From Gemmataceae bacterium (GTDB lineage: Bacteria > Planctomycetota > Planctomycetia > Gemmatales > Gemmataceae), in contig PLDW01000518.1 in assembly GCA_003136315.1 (NCBI GenBank), positions 55,443 through 119,442 of the forward strand: a stretch of 64,000 nucleotides of DNA. The letters are read 5' to 3'. Below, one piece after another: positions 1-8,904 of this stretch. The notes beneath the pieces were generated by a model. It worked only from the letters and a program-made list of their open reading frames with translations, had not been told where the DNA came from and searched no databases. Each line of letters begins with the position of its first letter. The stretch's first letter is position 1. Made by a program: the position numbers and the translations under genes.

Positions 1-1143
1 AGCACACTCGTCGGCGAGCGAACTCGGAGCTATCGCGCGGTGGCAGCGCTTGGGTACGCTGCCCAGCGGACTAGCCCCGCGTGTCCTTTCCGCACAGAAC
101 TCTGTGAATCGCTCATATGGCTCAGCCAACGGCCAATGACCATCGTCAACACGATGGCCGGATTCGTTCTCGATCCGGTGGCGCTTCTGGGAATCGCAAA
201 CGGCGCTCGCTGCTCTGGTGATCCGGAAGTCGAAAAAGCGATATCAGGTTGGATGACTCGGGTTCTGGCGACCCGCGCGGGTCTGCCCATTGCTGACCTG
301 TGGGAGCGATGCTTGATTGCCGCAGTCGGATTCCGGCTTCGACTGCCGAATACTCCAGAAGTACCCAGCACTCCGAAGGTCGCCGATTGCCGACTCGTCC
401 TTCGAGCTAGGGGAGCGTTACCAGCAACACATGCTGCCGACAGCCACGCAGATGAAGCCAGTCTTCTCCCCCTGCTCCTAGACGACACCTCGGAGGATTT
501 GGGTTTCACCCGTATGGTCATTCGCGCTGCGGCGTTCGATGTCTTGAAAAACGTTACAGTTGCCTCGGGCGTCGTCGGGGGACTGAACGCCGAAAAGGGA
601 CACTTGACGATAGTGGAAGGAGTAAAGGCCATGAAGAAGGTTTTTGTAAGCTACTCGTGGGACTCGGAGGAGCACCAGCAACGGGTTCGTCAATTGGTGG
701 ATGACCTCCGGGGATATGGGTTCGCGGCGACGATGGACCTCTACGAGCCGAACCCGCCTAAGGGCTTAGCCGCATGGATGCTCGAAAGCATCCGCAACTC
801 GGATTTCGTGCTGGCGGTCATTACTGAGACCTACCGGAAGCGGTGCGAAGGTGAGGAGGAACAGGGTAAAGGCAACGGGGTGAAGTGGGAAACTGGGCTC
901 ATGATCCGCAAAATATACCAGGACGGGTTCGCAAACGAAAAGTTCATTCCCGTCATCCTGAACAAAAGCGACGCGAAGTCGATGCCAACTGTATTCCTCG
1001 GAAACGTTTACTATGACGTGTCGGACCCGGCTCGGCTTTTAGGACTCGTGCGGCTCATCTCGGATCAACCAGAATACGTCCCGCCTCCGATTGGTCGCAC
1101 GCCGGTGCTCCCGCCTCGCAACGCTGGACCCGGATCTGACTAG
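1..1143 (+). CDS. SEFIR-domain protein, 5' end outside window
   Basis: The reading frame is open from base 1, so the gene probably begins outside the window. The last 170 residues, from the Met at base 631, form a SEFIR/TIR-like domain opening with KKVFVSYSWDSEEH and running through a conserved acidic, Trp-rich helix region. SEFIR domains act as signalling or effector modules in bacterial conflict proteins. The preceding 200 residues look coding but I do not recognise them. A good ribosome site (GGAAGGAG) precedes base 631, so the SEFIR part may also be made as a separate 170-residue protein. The next gene faces it. Domain call is firm; the fusion versus internal-start question is open. Confidence 0.72.
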   Translation, partial: STLVGERTRSYRAVAALGYAAQRTSPACPFRTELCESLIWLSQRPMTIVNTMAGFVLDPVALLGIANGARCSGDPEVEKAISGWMTRVLATRAGLPIADLWERCLIAAVGFRLRLPNTPEVPSTPKVADCRLVLRARGALPATHAADSHADEASLLPLLLDDTSEDLGFTRMVIRAAAFDVLKNVTVASGVVGGLNAEKGHLTIVEGVKAMKKVFVSYSWDSEEHQQRVRQLVDDLRGYGFAATMDLYEPNPPKGLAAWMLESIRNSDFVLAVITETYRKRCEGEEEQGKGNGVKWETGLMIRKIYQDGFANEKFIPVILNKSDAKSMPTVFLGNVYYDVSDPARLLGLVRLISDQPEYVPPPIGRTPVLPPRNAGPGSD

Positions 1144-1881
1144 TCCGTTCACAGCAGAAAAGCGGACAACATTCTGCGATAGGCAAATCCCCCTTTCGGA
1201 CGGCACGAAGACGACTCTGCCCGGACAAGACGAAATCCAGCGGGAATTAACCGCCGAGTCTCCGGGAGCCTACTACGACTGTAATTGAATGGTATTAGCA
1301 ACGGGTACTGCAAACGGTGGGTACAAGAAAAAGGGAGCTGGGCGATCAAGACCCTTGAGGTGAACCTCCAAGATGCCAGTCGCACATCACCCACCCCTTT
1401 GCCGCCGCGGTTACGCCACAGAACACGATTCCGCGACACGAGGGCCGGAGCTAATCGCGACACTGAGCAGACCGCATGCGGCGAGCAGCAAATGCAGGCC
1501 TGCAAGCTCTCGCGGTTCGCTATTGGGCAAGCCGTCGGTTCAGATATCTGTCCAAATGACAAGGTCGAAAGCTAGCACAATCGCCACCAATCTGGCGACA
1601 TGAACCCCGTCGACGAACATACGGGTGAGTATAAGGAAGCTCCTTTCTACTTGATGCCCCATGCTCGGGGAACATTATGTGTCAGTTTGGGTAGAATGTG
1701 CCACACTCCGTCAACGGAAATCGTTAAGCACGGTCAACTTCGGCTTCATGTGTTCGATCCCACAGCAGGTGGCATCACGAAGAGAATGTCAGATAAATTT
1801 GGCAGATAGTTGTCATATAATTTGATCAATAATTCGACAACATGACAAAAAACCGTGCGAGACAAACTCAAGCGTGCCATC
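1144..1881. other. non-coding stretch, nothing recognised
   Basis: About 740 bases between converging genes. Short frames occur on both strands but none has a ribosome site, a recognisable motif or convincing codon use. Base composition becomes clearly AT-richer from about 1800 to 1860, near the 3' end of the PIN gene. Confidence 0.5.
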
Positions 1882-2265
1882 CTAACGGATAAGCTCGATC
1901 TTAACGTCTACAGGTAGATCAGACCATTGGCGATCAGCAGTTAGAACAGGAAAATCCATTCGCTTCCCTAACGCGAGGCAACTTCGGTCGCCGAGCGAAA
2001 GTCCAGCAGCTCGCGTAGGCCCACGTAGTGCGGCGGCAACTCGGGCATCTTCCGAAGTGAAAGCAAGGATCTCAAGTTGAAGTCGATGGAGTTGGCGTTC
2101 GACTTCAGTTCCCTGCCGGCCGAAGTCGGTCATCTTGGCAATCACCTCGCTGAAATTGACGGCTGAAATTGCTGCCTCCCCCAGAACGGCACGTACTCGG
2201 TCCCCGCCTGGCTCATCTTTGATGAATGCAATCAAAGCCGAGGCGTCGAATACTATCCTACTCAC
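1882..2265 (-). CDS. PIN-domain toxin (VapC-like)
   Basis: 127-residue PIN-domain ribonuclease, the usual length for VapC toxins. The acidic active-site residues are visible: D in the opening IVFDASALIAF, E in NFSEVIAK, and D in SLGDRSCL and TADRQW. It overlaps the AbrB-type antitoxin gene upstream by 8 bases, the normal layout of a toxin-antitoxin pair. It is clearly paralogous to the PIN protein at 4279-4662 (shared DASALxAF, GLSLxDRxCLAL, VLTxDRQW). Family members cleave tRNA or other RNA and are held inactive by the antitoxin; the target here cannot be read from sequence. Confidence 0.9.
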   Translation of the reverse strand: MSRIVFDASALIAFIKDEPGGDRVRAVLGEAAISAVNFSEVIAKMTDFGRQGTEVERQLHRLQLEILAFTSEDARVAAALRGPTRAAGLSLGDRSCLALGKRMDFPVLTADRQWSDLPVDVKIELIR

Positions 2266-2530
2266 ACTCCTCCCGAGCAGCTTCAGCTCGTCGGTCTTTA
2301 ATCAGCTCGTCCGAGAGATATTCTCCCGGCGGGCCCACATCTTTGAAATAGTCTTGAACTTCAGCGAGAACCCGGTTCCAGTTCCTCAACCGAACCCCAC
2401 TACCGTCAGCTTCTATCACGACCTGCTCGCCAGGGGTCAATCCGAGTTGTTTCCGGAGAACCGCCGGGATCACAACCCGTCCGTCGTCCCCCACGGTGGT
2501 ATGGAATACGTCGCCCATCATGTCACCCAT
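2258..2530 (-). CDS. AbrB/MazE-type antitoxin
   Basis: 90-residue protein with a swapped-hairpin AbrB DNA-binding domain at the N-terminus (GDDGRVVIPAVLRKQLGL, then a VVIEADG strand). The C-terminal tail is charged and is expected to wrap the PIN toxin. It precedes and overlaps the toxin gene, so the pair is probably one transcript that the antitoxin represses. Three Met codons lie within the first five residues and no strong ribosome site decides between them. It is paralogous to the antitoxin at 3984-4286. Confidence 0.88.
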   Translation of the reverse strand: MGDMMGDVFHTTVGDDGRVVIPAVLRKQLGLTPGEQVVIEADGSGVRLRNWNRVLAEVQDYFKDVGPPGEYLSDELIKDRRAEAAREECE

Positions 2531-2645
2531 ATTTCGTTAGCACAGAATTATGAATATATAACAGATTGGCAGACAGTGTCAAGAAAATGGAGTTCAGCCG
2601 GGGAGAGGAAGGTCTGCGAGGTTATCGCTGGGCTGGCAGATTGAG

Positions 2646-3605
2646 TTCCCCGATAAATGTCACCATTTTCTCCCCGCTATTTGTCACCCTGACAGACCTT
2701 CATTTTCAACGATTTTGTCAAATGGCAATTCAGAGATTGGATGGCGGCACTTCGCTCCCAGGGAGTGTCCTTCGACAAAACCTAGGGAGACGATGGGCGA
2801 TTTTTGACTGCTTGGAGAATGGTTACTTCTTGGAACACGCCTCGCATCCTGCGGCATGCATCAACGTGGCTCCGTCCAGTTGGGTGAACAACAGATAGTC
2901 GTGCCCATCCTGGGCTCGAATAAGCCGAATGGATTGATAGTGCTCCACCTGCTTTGGGGCAACGTCGAGGAACTCGGAGGAGGCGGAGTTCGGTGCGGCT
3001 GGGGGCAGGCGATTGGCTGCGAAGCCACCCACTATCAGGACCGAGACGATCACGGCCGTCGCGATTATTAATCGGGTCAATTGCATCTCCTTGAGAACCG
3101 TTTCGGGTAGCGAAGTGCTACGCCCGTCAACCGCGTCCCGCGGGAGATGGCCGTAGCTTCTATTGCCGTCTACTCTGAGGAGATTGAAAATATCTGTTGG
3201 AAGATGTGCCGAAATAAAAACTCAATAGAACAGACTTGCATCTCCACTGAGTTATTCCCAGAATTAATATCCGCGTGCTAGAAATTGTTGAGTAATAGCT
3301 CATTAGTTCTGGCTGCTGTTGAGCAGACGGTTCCGCTGCTTCATCCATTCAAACCGATCACAGAGCACAATCCGGCGAGCAGCCGTTCACGCGATGCCTA
3401 ATCCCGATCAAAATACCGTCTTGTACTATTAATGCCGATGATTTAAACTGTTAAGTGACTCGCTATTTGTCACTCTTTTTACCCTGGTAGTTGTCACTGC
3501 GCTTGAGTGACAGTCACCAAATCAAGGTCTTCGCTTCCTCCTGACGACCAAGGGTGACAAATAGCAGGGAAAAAAGACTGTCATTTATCGGGGAAATTAA
3601 CAAGA
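2646..3605. mobile_element. non-autonomous element with ~50 bp terminal inverted repeats
   Basis: A ~50 bp sequence beginning TTCCCCGATAAATGTCACC and ending in CTATTTGTCACCCTGACAG lies at 2646-2695, and its inverted counterpart lies at 3551-3605. The interior holds one small gene and no transposase. A third, weaker copy of the CTATTTGTCAC motif occurs near 3462-3500. The arrangement fits a transposase-less element or an IS whose interior was replaced; the parent IS family is not identified. Confidence 0.6.
2823..3086 (-). CDS. small secreted or membrane-anchored protein
   Basis: 87 residues. The N-terminus is a signal-anchor or signal peptide (short positive end, then a run of V, I, L, A and G, then GGFAANRL). 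The mature part has no recognised family, but it has two cysteines near the C-terminus (GCEACSKK). AAGGAG directly abuts the ATG with almost no spacer, which is unusual. The gene is the only coding unit inside the inverted-repeat element, so it may be cargo. Function unknown. Confidence 0.5.
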   Translation of the reverse strand: MQLTRLIIATAVIVSVLIVGGFAANRLPPAAPNSASSEFLDVAPKQVEHYQSIRLIRAQDGHDYLLFTQLDGATLMHAAGCEACSKK

Positions 3606-3607
3606 AG

Positions 3608-3772
3608 TGTTAATTTCCGCAGTAAATGTGACCATCTTCTCCTCACTATTTGTCACCCTGACGGCCCATACTGCCCAAAGGTTTGTCGAAGGGCAACGCC
3701 GAGAACGAAGTACCAACGGAGTGACAAATAGCAGGGAAAGAAAGGTGACATTTATCGGGGAAATTAACAAGT
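3608..3772. repeat. 165 bp palindromic MITE-like unit
   Basis: The left arm (3608-3666, TTAATTTCCGCAGTAAATG onward to TATTTGTCACCCTGACGG) and the right arm (3719-3772) are inverted copies of the same ~50 bp ends seen in the larger element. They are separated by about 50 bases. The unit abuts the right end of the larger element, so the two repeats stand head to head. There is no coding capacity. Confidence 0.65.
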
Positions 3773-3983
3773 TGGCTCGGTGCTCAGGTTTCATGGTAGC
3801 GCATCATAAGACCCCTTATCGGGCGAATGTTAATAATAGCTCTAAACCACCTGCCCTTCTGAGGTGGCCTGAAACATCGACAAGATTTGTCCCATCGAGT
3901 AAAACTGGAGTCAAATTATGTTTGACATATTAAAATATATTGCGTATCTTTAAGAAAGTGTAACGAAATAAATAAAATGAAAA

Positions 3984-4286
3984 ATGTTAAAATCCTTTCA
4001 TGTACGAATTGCCAATGACGGGCGGGTGATGATACCAGCCACACTACGAAAGCGATTGGGCCTCCACCCTGGCGACACAGTCGTCATAGAGGAGGAAGAC
4101 AACTCGGCCAGGCTCTCGGGCTACGCCCAAGTGCTCCGGGAAGTGCAAACAGCATTCGCCCCTTACCGGGTATCCGGGCTAAACGTCGTGGACGAATTGA
4201 TCGCGGAGCGCCGCGCCGAAGCCGCGAAGGAAGACGCCGAACTGGACGAGTGGCTGGACGGACGAGGCCTATCGGGAAATGCGTAG
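3984..4286 (+). CDS. AbrB/MazE-type antitoxin (second copy)
   Basis: 100 residues with the AbrB-type N-terminal domain (IANDGRVMIPATLRKRLGL, GDTVVIEEED) and an acidic C-terminal tail (DELIAERRAEAAKEDAELDE) of the kind that binds a PIN toxin. It overlaps the downstream PIN gene by 8 bases, exactly as in the pair at 1.9-2.5 kb. The upstream region is very AT-rich and would suit a self-repressed promoter. The two antitoxins share the RVxIPAxLRKxLGL core and the RRAEAA tail, so one locus arose by duplication or both were acquired from one family. Confidence 0.9.
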   Translation: MLKSFHVRIANDGRVMIPATLRKRLGLHPGDTVVIEEEDNSARLSGYAQVLREVQTAFAPYRVSGLNVVDELIAERRAEAAKEDAELDEWLDGRGLSGNA

Positions 4287-4662
4287 CTGCGTCCTCGACG
4301 CTTCCGCGTTGGTGGCGTTCCTGCTCGACGAGCCGGGGGCGGAGTCCGTGGCCCCCTATCTCCGTGCCGGCCTCATCTCGTCCGTCAACTACACTGAAAC
4401 ACTGACCCGCTTCCTCGACCTCGGGAAACCACTCGCCGACGCTGTTATCGCGATCGGACGGTTGGAAGTGGCGGTTGTACCTCATGACGCCGATCTGGCG
4501 GCGGTGGCCACGTCCCTTCGGCCGGCCACCAGGACTCTTGGATTGAGCCTTGCAGATCGATGTTGCCTCGCCCTGGCGGTCTCCCGCCGATTACCGGTCC
4601 TGACCGGCGACCGGCAGTGGCAGAAGGCTGGAATCGACCTGGAAATCCTTCTCATCCGCTGA
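4279..4662 (+). CDS. PIN-domain toxin (second copy)
   Basis: 127 residues, the same length as the first PIN toxin and alignable along its whole length. Active-site acids are present in CVLDASALVAF, NYTETLTRF, LSLADRCCL and TGDRQW. It is probably a VapC-like ribonuclease neutralised by the overlapping antitoxin. The pair is oriented opposite to the first, so the two modules diverge around the inverted-repeat elements. Confidence 0.9.
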   Translation: MRSCVLDASALVAFLLDEPGAESVAPYLRAGLISSVNYTETLTRFLDLGKPLADAVIAIGRLEVAVVPHDADLAAVATSLRPATRTLGLSLADRCCLALAVSRRLPVLTGDRQWQKAGIDLEILLIR

Positions 4663-5085
4663 TGGGTAGGTACCAGGCTAACGCGGCTGGGTCATAGAAA
4701 ACGCAGTCATCTCCGGCTTCCAAGGTATATACCGACCCAGCGGGGGACTCGGTCGGGCGGATCCGCTCACCGCCAGTATACTTCCCTGTCCTGTCCCCAT
4801 TGGACGACCATTGGACGACCGGGTCACCGATGCGATCGCCCCGTTCGGTTCAACAGCCACCAAATCACTACCCCGCTCCTCCGGCGTGATCTTCTGCAGC
4901 CGGGACATGACCAACTTCCTGTCGGGTGCCCAGTCGAACTCGCCACGCTCGACGTTCTCGGGCCAACCGCGATTGCGGCCACCGCCCCCAGCTTGCCTGC
5001 CTGCCCTGGTGAACGATCGGTACTCGCATTCCGCCTGGCAACTGATGGGATTCCTTCAAGAAATCGTCAACACGATAAGACCAGT
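4663..5085. other. non-coding stretch before IS630
   Basis: About 420 bases with no gene I can support. A minus-strand frame near 4868-4914 looks mildly protein-like but has no recognisable motif. It may be the remains of a gene lost when the IS630 copy arrived. Confidence 0.4.
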
Positions 5086-6262
5086 TATACTTCGCTTGGG
5101 GATGAATGAGCCATTTTGACTGTATGTCGTGTCGGGATACAAAATCTCCGCGAACTGCCTGTGACGTTTGTCTGACCCGGAGAGTTTTGGATGGCATGGT
5201 ATCGGATCGCCTTGCCGACCAAAGAGCAAGAAGTGGTGAACGCCGAACGCGATTCCCACCCTGATGTCCATGTCCGTCGCAAGATGCTCGTCCTCTGGTT
5301 GCTCCACTGCGGGCTCACCCGCGAACTGGCTGCCACCATCGCTGGCCTCGGCCGCGTGACCGTTCAGCGATACGTCGCGGCGTACCGCAACGGCGGCTTG
5401 GATGGGCTGCGGCAATGGGATGTGAGCGGCCCAGTCAGCGATCTGGCCGCTCACACTGACGCGATCCGCGACTCCCTCACCACGACTCCGGTTCGAACCG
5501 TGGCCGAAGCGTGTGAGCGGATCGAGAAACTGCCGGCCTGAGCCGCCGTCCGAGTCAGGTCCGCGTGTTCCTCAAGGGGCTGGGCTTCAAGTGGCGGCGG
5601 ACCCGGGCCATCCCAATCCCGCCCAAAAAAACTTACCCGAGCACATCCGAGATCAAAAAGCGTTCCTGGACACCGAACTGAGGCCGCGGTTGGATGAGGC
5701 GGTTACTGGGAAGCGGAACGTCCTGTTCGTGGACGCCGCCCATTTCGTCTTCGGGACGTTTTTGTGTTCCCTGTGGTCGATCGCCCGAATCGTGGTGCGG
5801 GCGACGTCGGGACGGCAGAGGTTCAATGTCCTCGGGGCGTGGAACGCCTGCACTCAGGAGTTGATCTCGATCACCAATATCACCGTCGTCAACACCGACA
5901 CGATGTGCGAGTTGTTGAAAGCCGTGGCCAGTCGGGGGTTGGTCGGGCCAATCACCCTGATCCTGGACAACGCCCGGTATCAGCGAAACGACATCGTGAA
6001 GGGACTGGCCAAGGTGTTGGGAATCGAATTGTTGTTTTTGCCCTCGTACTCCCCGAATCTGAACCTGATCGAAAGGTTATGGCGGTTCACCAAGCGGCAG
6101 GCTGCATACGGGAAATATTACCCGAGTTTCGCGGATTTTCGGGCGGCCATCCAGAATGTTCTGGAGGGCGTCCCCGCGAAACACGCCAGCGACCTACAAT
6201 CGCTGATGACGCTCAATTTCCAGGTGTTTGACGATGTCTCACTCCTGGCCGCGTAGAGTATA
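5086..6262 (+). mobile_element. IS630-family insertion sequence, disrupted
   Basis: The transposase below is bounded by imperfect inverted ends that begin TATACT on both sides (about 5086 and, in reverse, about 6262). They also share a GAxTGAGxCAT block further in. IS630 elements insert at TA, and both outer ends show TA here. The right end lies inside the coding frame of the minus-strand gene that follows, so the insertion truncated it. Exact ends are uncertain by a few bases. Confidence 0.7.
5191..6256 (+). pseudogene. IS630 transposase, frameshifted
   Basis: The first part (5191-5541) is the helix-turn-helix domain that binds the ends. The last part (from about 5633) is the DDE catalytic domain, with VDAAHF, LILDNARYQ and the late E in SPNLNLIERLWRF. 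Between them the coding sense changes frame twice. Near 5532 one base appears lost (KLTGL expected, KLPA then stop found). At 5626-5632 an A7 run sits where IS630 elements often use a -1 programmed frameshift. The first shift is probably a lesion and the second may be natural. The copy is probably inactive. Confidence 0.85.
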
Positions 6263-7382
6263 GCACACGGCGGTGACGACGCGCTCGAACGAGCCGGAAT
6301 ACACCGGTCGGCAGGTGAGCAGATGTTCGACCGCTTCCCCCCGGATACCACTGCGCGGCCACAGCACCCAGCCGGCCGAAGTTCCAGTCGCTCAGGAAGT
6401 ATTCCGGCAACTGCGCGGGAAGCAACTCGCAGTAACGGTAAGCGTTCGGGTTCGGGTTGGCGTGGCTGTGCTCGAAAACCAACTCGGTTGCGCCGCCGGC
6501 CTCGCGTACTCCAGTCAGCCGCCACTGGAAGTCATCTCCGAGCCACGTCACCACAACGACGCGGAGGCACTCTGCGTCGATCAGAACAGTGGGTCGGTCG
6601 TTGCCCGCCGGCACCGTCGCCTCGACGAACGGGGGTGACTGCGAGTCCGACTTCACCATCCCCAAGTACGTGGCGAACGAGCGCTCCACCCAGGAAGGAT
6701 TAGACTTGAAGATGCGACCGGGGAACACCCGCTCGAGGATCGCGAACGTGCGGAAGTGCTCGTTCCGCTGGTAATGGTCGCTGATGGGGTACACACGGCA
6801 TGTGCCCTCGTGACAGAGCAACTCGACCGCCAGCGCGGGGCACTCATTGGACGCGTCGTCAGCCGAGCCGAGTTTCACGTCGATGAGAAAGCGCACCGGC
6901 CAGCGGGTGCCGGCACCGCGGGCGAGTGCAACGAACTGCGTTCGGAGGGCACGGCATTCGTCACCGTGGCGGCCGGCGAAGGTGCTGCGGTACGGGATCG
7001 CGACCGTCCACACCGACTCGTCCGCCGCTCGGCTGAACGGGGTGTCGATCTTACTCAATCGCTTCTCGCCGTCGTCAAGGACGACGACCCGCGGGTACGC
7101 ATACGCGGCGAACATGCCAAGCAACACGTCTCACGCGCCCCACGGGTCGGCGGGCAGCGTGCAATTGCGAGGTTCTGTCCAGTGCACATCGGCCGCTGCC
7201 GGGCGAGCCCGATAGTCGTCCACGAATAGCACCGGCAGTTTCGGGGAGCGCAGATATAAGTCCGACAACCAGCTTCGGACGGTCGCTTTGTCCGTGTCGG
7301 TTGTCACGGTCGCGAACACTACAATATGCAATGAATCGTTCGGATACAGCGTCGCGAATGCCTCATCATAGAACACCAGCAC
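6262..7382 (-). pseudogene. receiver-like protein gene, nonsense codon and IS630 truncation
   Basis: The frame starting at 7382 (MLVFYDEAFATLYP) runs 83 residues to a TGA at 7131-7133. It continues in the same frame to about 6262, where IS630 begins and supplies a foreign C-terminus. The N-terminus resembles a divergent response-regulator receiver (LFVDDYRARP). The remainder (about 290 residues) is unrecognised. A GTG at 7127 could restart translation after the TGA. It is the last member of the sensory gene array. Either it is a dead gene, or two short genes are read in one frame; the missing 3' end argues for the former. Confidence 0.6.
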
Positions 7383-7467
7383 TAGTTTGATTTAGGCGTT
7401 TGCATGCTCGTCCCCGAGCGCGCACCGCGGTATCATGGATGACAGTCACCTTGAGCATCGGGCGTCC

Positions 7468-8904
7468 TCAGTCGTCGTCCGGGTAGTAACTCGTCAGCGT
7501 CGGGTAAGCTTTCCATAGCTCGGGGTATAGTTCACGGAGTCGCTTGGCATTCCGCCGCATGGTCGAGCGGTCGGCGAAGCCGAGGAGTTGCCGCGCCGCC
7601 TCCTTGGAACCGCGGGCGCGGTCGAGTGCTTCGGCGAACACTTCGATCTGGGCGTGCGCCGCCCTGCGATCGAAGTCCAGCCCGCAGGCCGCCGGTTCCA
7701 CCGGCGCACTCAGGAGCCACGGCCCGACCAGCTCGGCCGGGATCACTTCAGTCGGGCACAGCGTCGCGGCCCGCTGCACGATGTTGTCCAACTCGCGCAC
7801 GTTGCCCGGCCACGCATACCCGATCAGGCGATCCACCGCCACTGGGTCGAAGCGGCGGGCAGCGCACGGCACGCGGTCGCGGAACCGGTCGAGGCAATGC
7901 TGTGCTAGCAGCGGCACGTCCAGCAGGCGCTCGCGCAGCGGCGGAACTGACAGCCGCAGGACGTTCAACCGGTAGTACAGGTCGGACCGAAACCGCTGGT
8001 CGCGAACCGCCGCTTCCGGGTCGCGGTTGGACGCGGCGATCACCCGCACGTCGATACCGCGCTCGCTCGTACCGCCGATCCGCCGCACCCGTCGTTCCTG
8101 CAAGACTCGCAGCAGCTTTGCCTGCGACTCGAGCGGCAACTCGGTCACTTCGTCAAGAAGGAGCGTACCGCCGTGAGCCTGCTCGAACAGCCCCGGTCGC
8201 ATCCGGTCGGAGCCGGTGTACGCACCCTTTTCCGCACCAAACAGCTCCGCCTCCACCAACGACCCAGGCAGCGCCGCGCAGTTCACGGCGACGAACGGGC
8301 CGTCCTTCCGCGGGCTGGCGCGGTGAATTCCCTGCGCCACGACCTCCTTACCTGCGCCCGATTCGCCTGTGATAAAGACCGTCGCCTCGCTGGCCGCGTA
8401 TGCCAAGAGCATCGCCTTTAACGACCGCATCGGCTCGGACTCGCCGACCAGTTCCGACCCTTCGTAGCGGTCCAGCCGGTCGCGCAACACCACCGTTTGC
8501 GAACGGAGGCGGCGACGCTCGAGGAGCGCCTCCACCTTCGCGACGAGCAGGTCGATTCGCAGTTGCTCCTTGCCGATAAAATCCGCCGCGCCGCGGCGAA
8601 GCGCTTCCACTTCGACGTCGTCAGCGCCGAGGCCTGTGAGGATGATGATGGGCACATCCGGGACGTGTTCCTGCGCCCAACTGAGGAACTCCAAGCCGCT
8701 ACGGTCGTTCGGATCAGCGCGGCCGGCAAGCCCGACGTCGACCATCGCAAGGTCGATCCCGTCTTCGAGATGCCTCTGCGCCGCCGCGACAGCGGTCGCC
8801 GTGAGGAGTTCGAACCGCTCCGGCGTGCCACGCCGGAGCGCCGCGGCAAAGCGCGCGTCGTCGTCGAGTAGGAGTAGGCGCGGACGGGTCATGTTTGGGG
8901 CCAA
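7468..8904 (-). CDS. NtrC-family sigma-54-dependent response regulator
   Basis: 478 residues in three parts. The receiver (about 1-125) has DDD, the phosphoacceptor D in AMVDVGL, T in ILTGL and K in IGKEQ. The AAA+ domain (about 140-370) has Walker A GESGAGKE, the sigma-54 contact loop as GAYTGS instead of the usual GAFTGA, Walker B LLLDEV and the arginine-finger region. The C-terminal region has a helix-turn-helix (RSTMRRNAKRLREL). It should activate sigma-54 promoters in response to phosphorylation. It overlaps the receiver gene upstream in another frame. The A-to-S change in the loop could weaken sigma-54 contact. Confidence 0.92.
   Translation of the reverse strand: MAPNMTRPRLLLLDDDARFAAALRRGTPERFELLTATAVAAAQRHLEDGIDLAMVDVGLAGRADPNDRSGLEFLSWAQEHVPDVPIIILTGLGADDVEVEALRRGAADFIGKEQLRIDLLVAKVEALLERRRLRSQTVVLRDRLDRYEGSELVGESEPMRSLKAMLLAYAASEATVFITGESGAGKEVVAQGIHRASPRKDGPFVAVNCAALPGSLVEAELFGAEKGAYTGSDRMRPGLFEQAHGGTLLLDEVTELPLESQAKLLRVLQERRVRRIGGTSERGIDVRVIAASNRDPEAAVRDQRFRSDLYYRLNVLRLSVPPLRERLLDVPLLAQHCLDRFRDRVPCAARRFDPVAVDRLIGYAWPGNVRELDNIVQRAATLCPTEVIPAELVGPWLLSAPVEPAACGLDFDRRAAHAQIEVFAEALDRARGSKEAARQLLGFADRSTMRRNAKRLRELYPELWKAYPTLTSYYPDDD

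Noticed and set aside
7626-8372. 248-residue plus-strand frame
   Set aside because: Antisense to the NtrC AAA+ domain.
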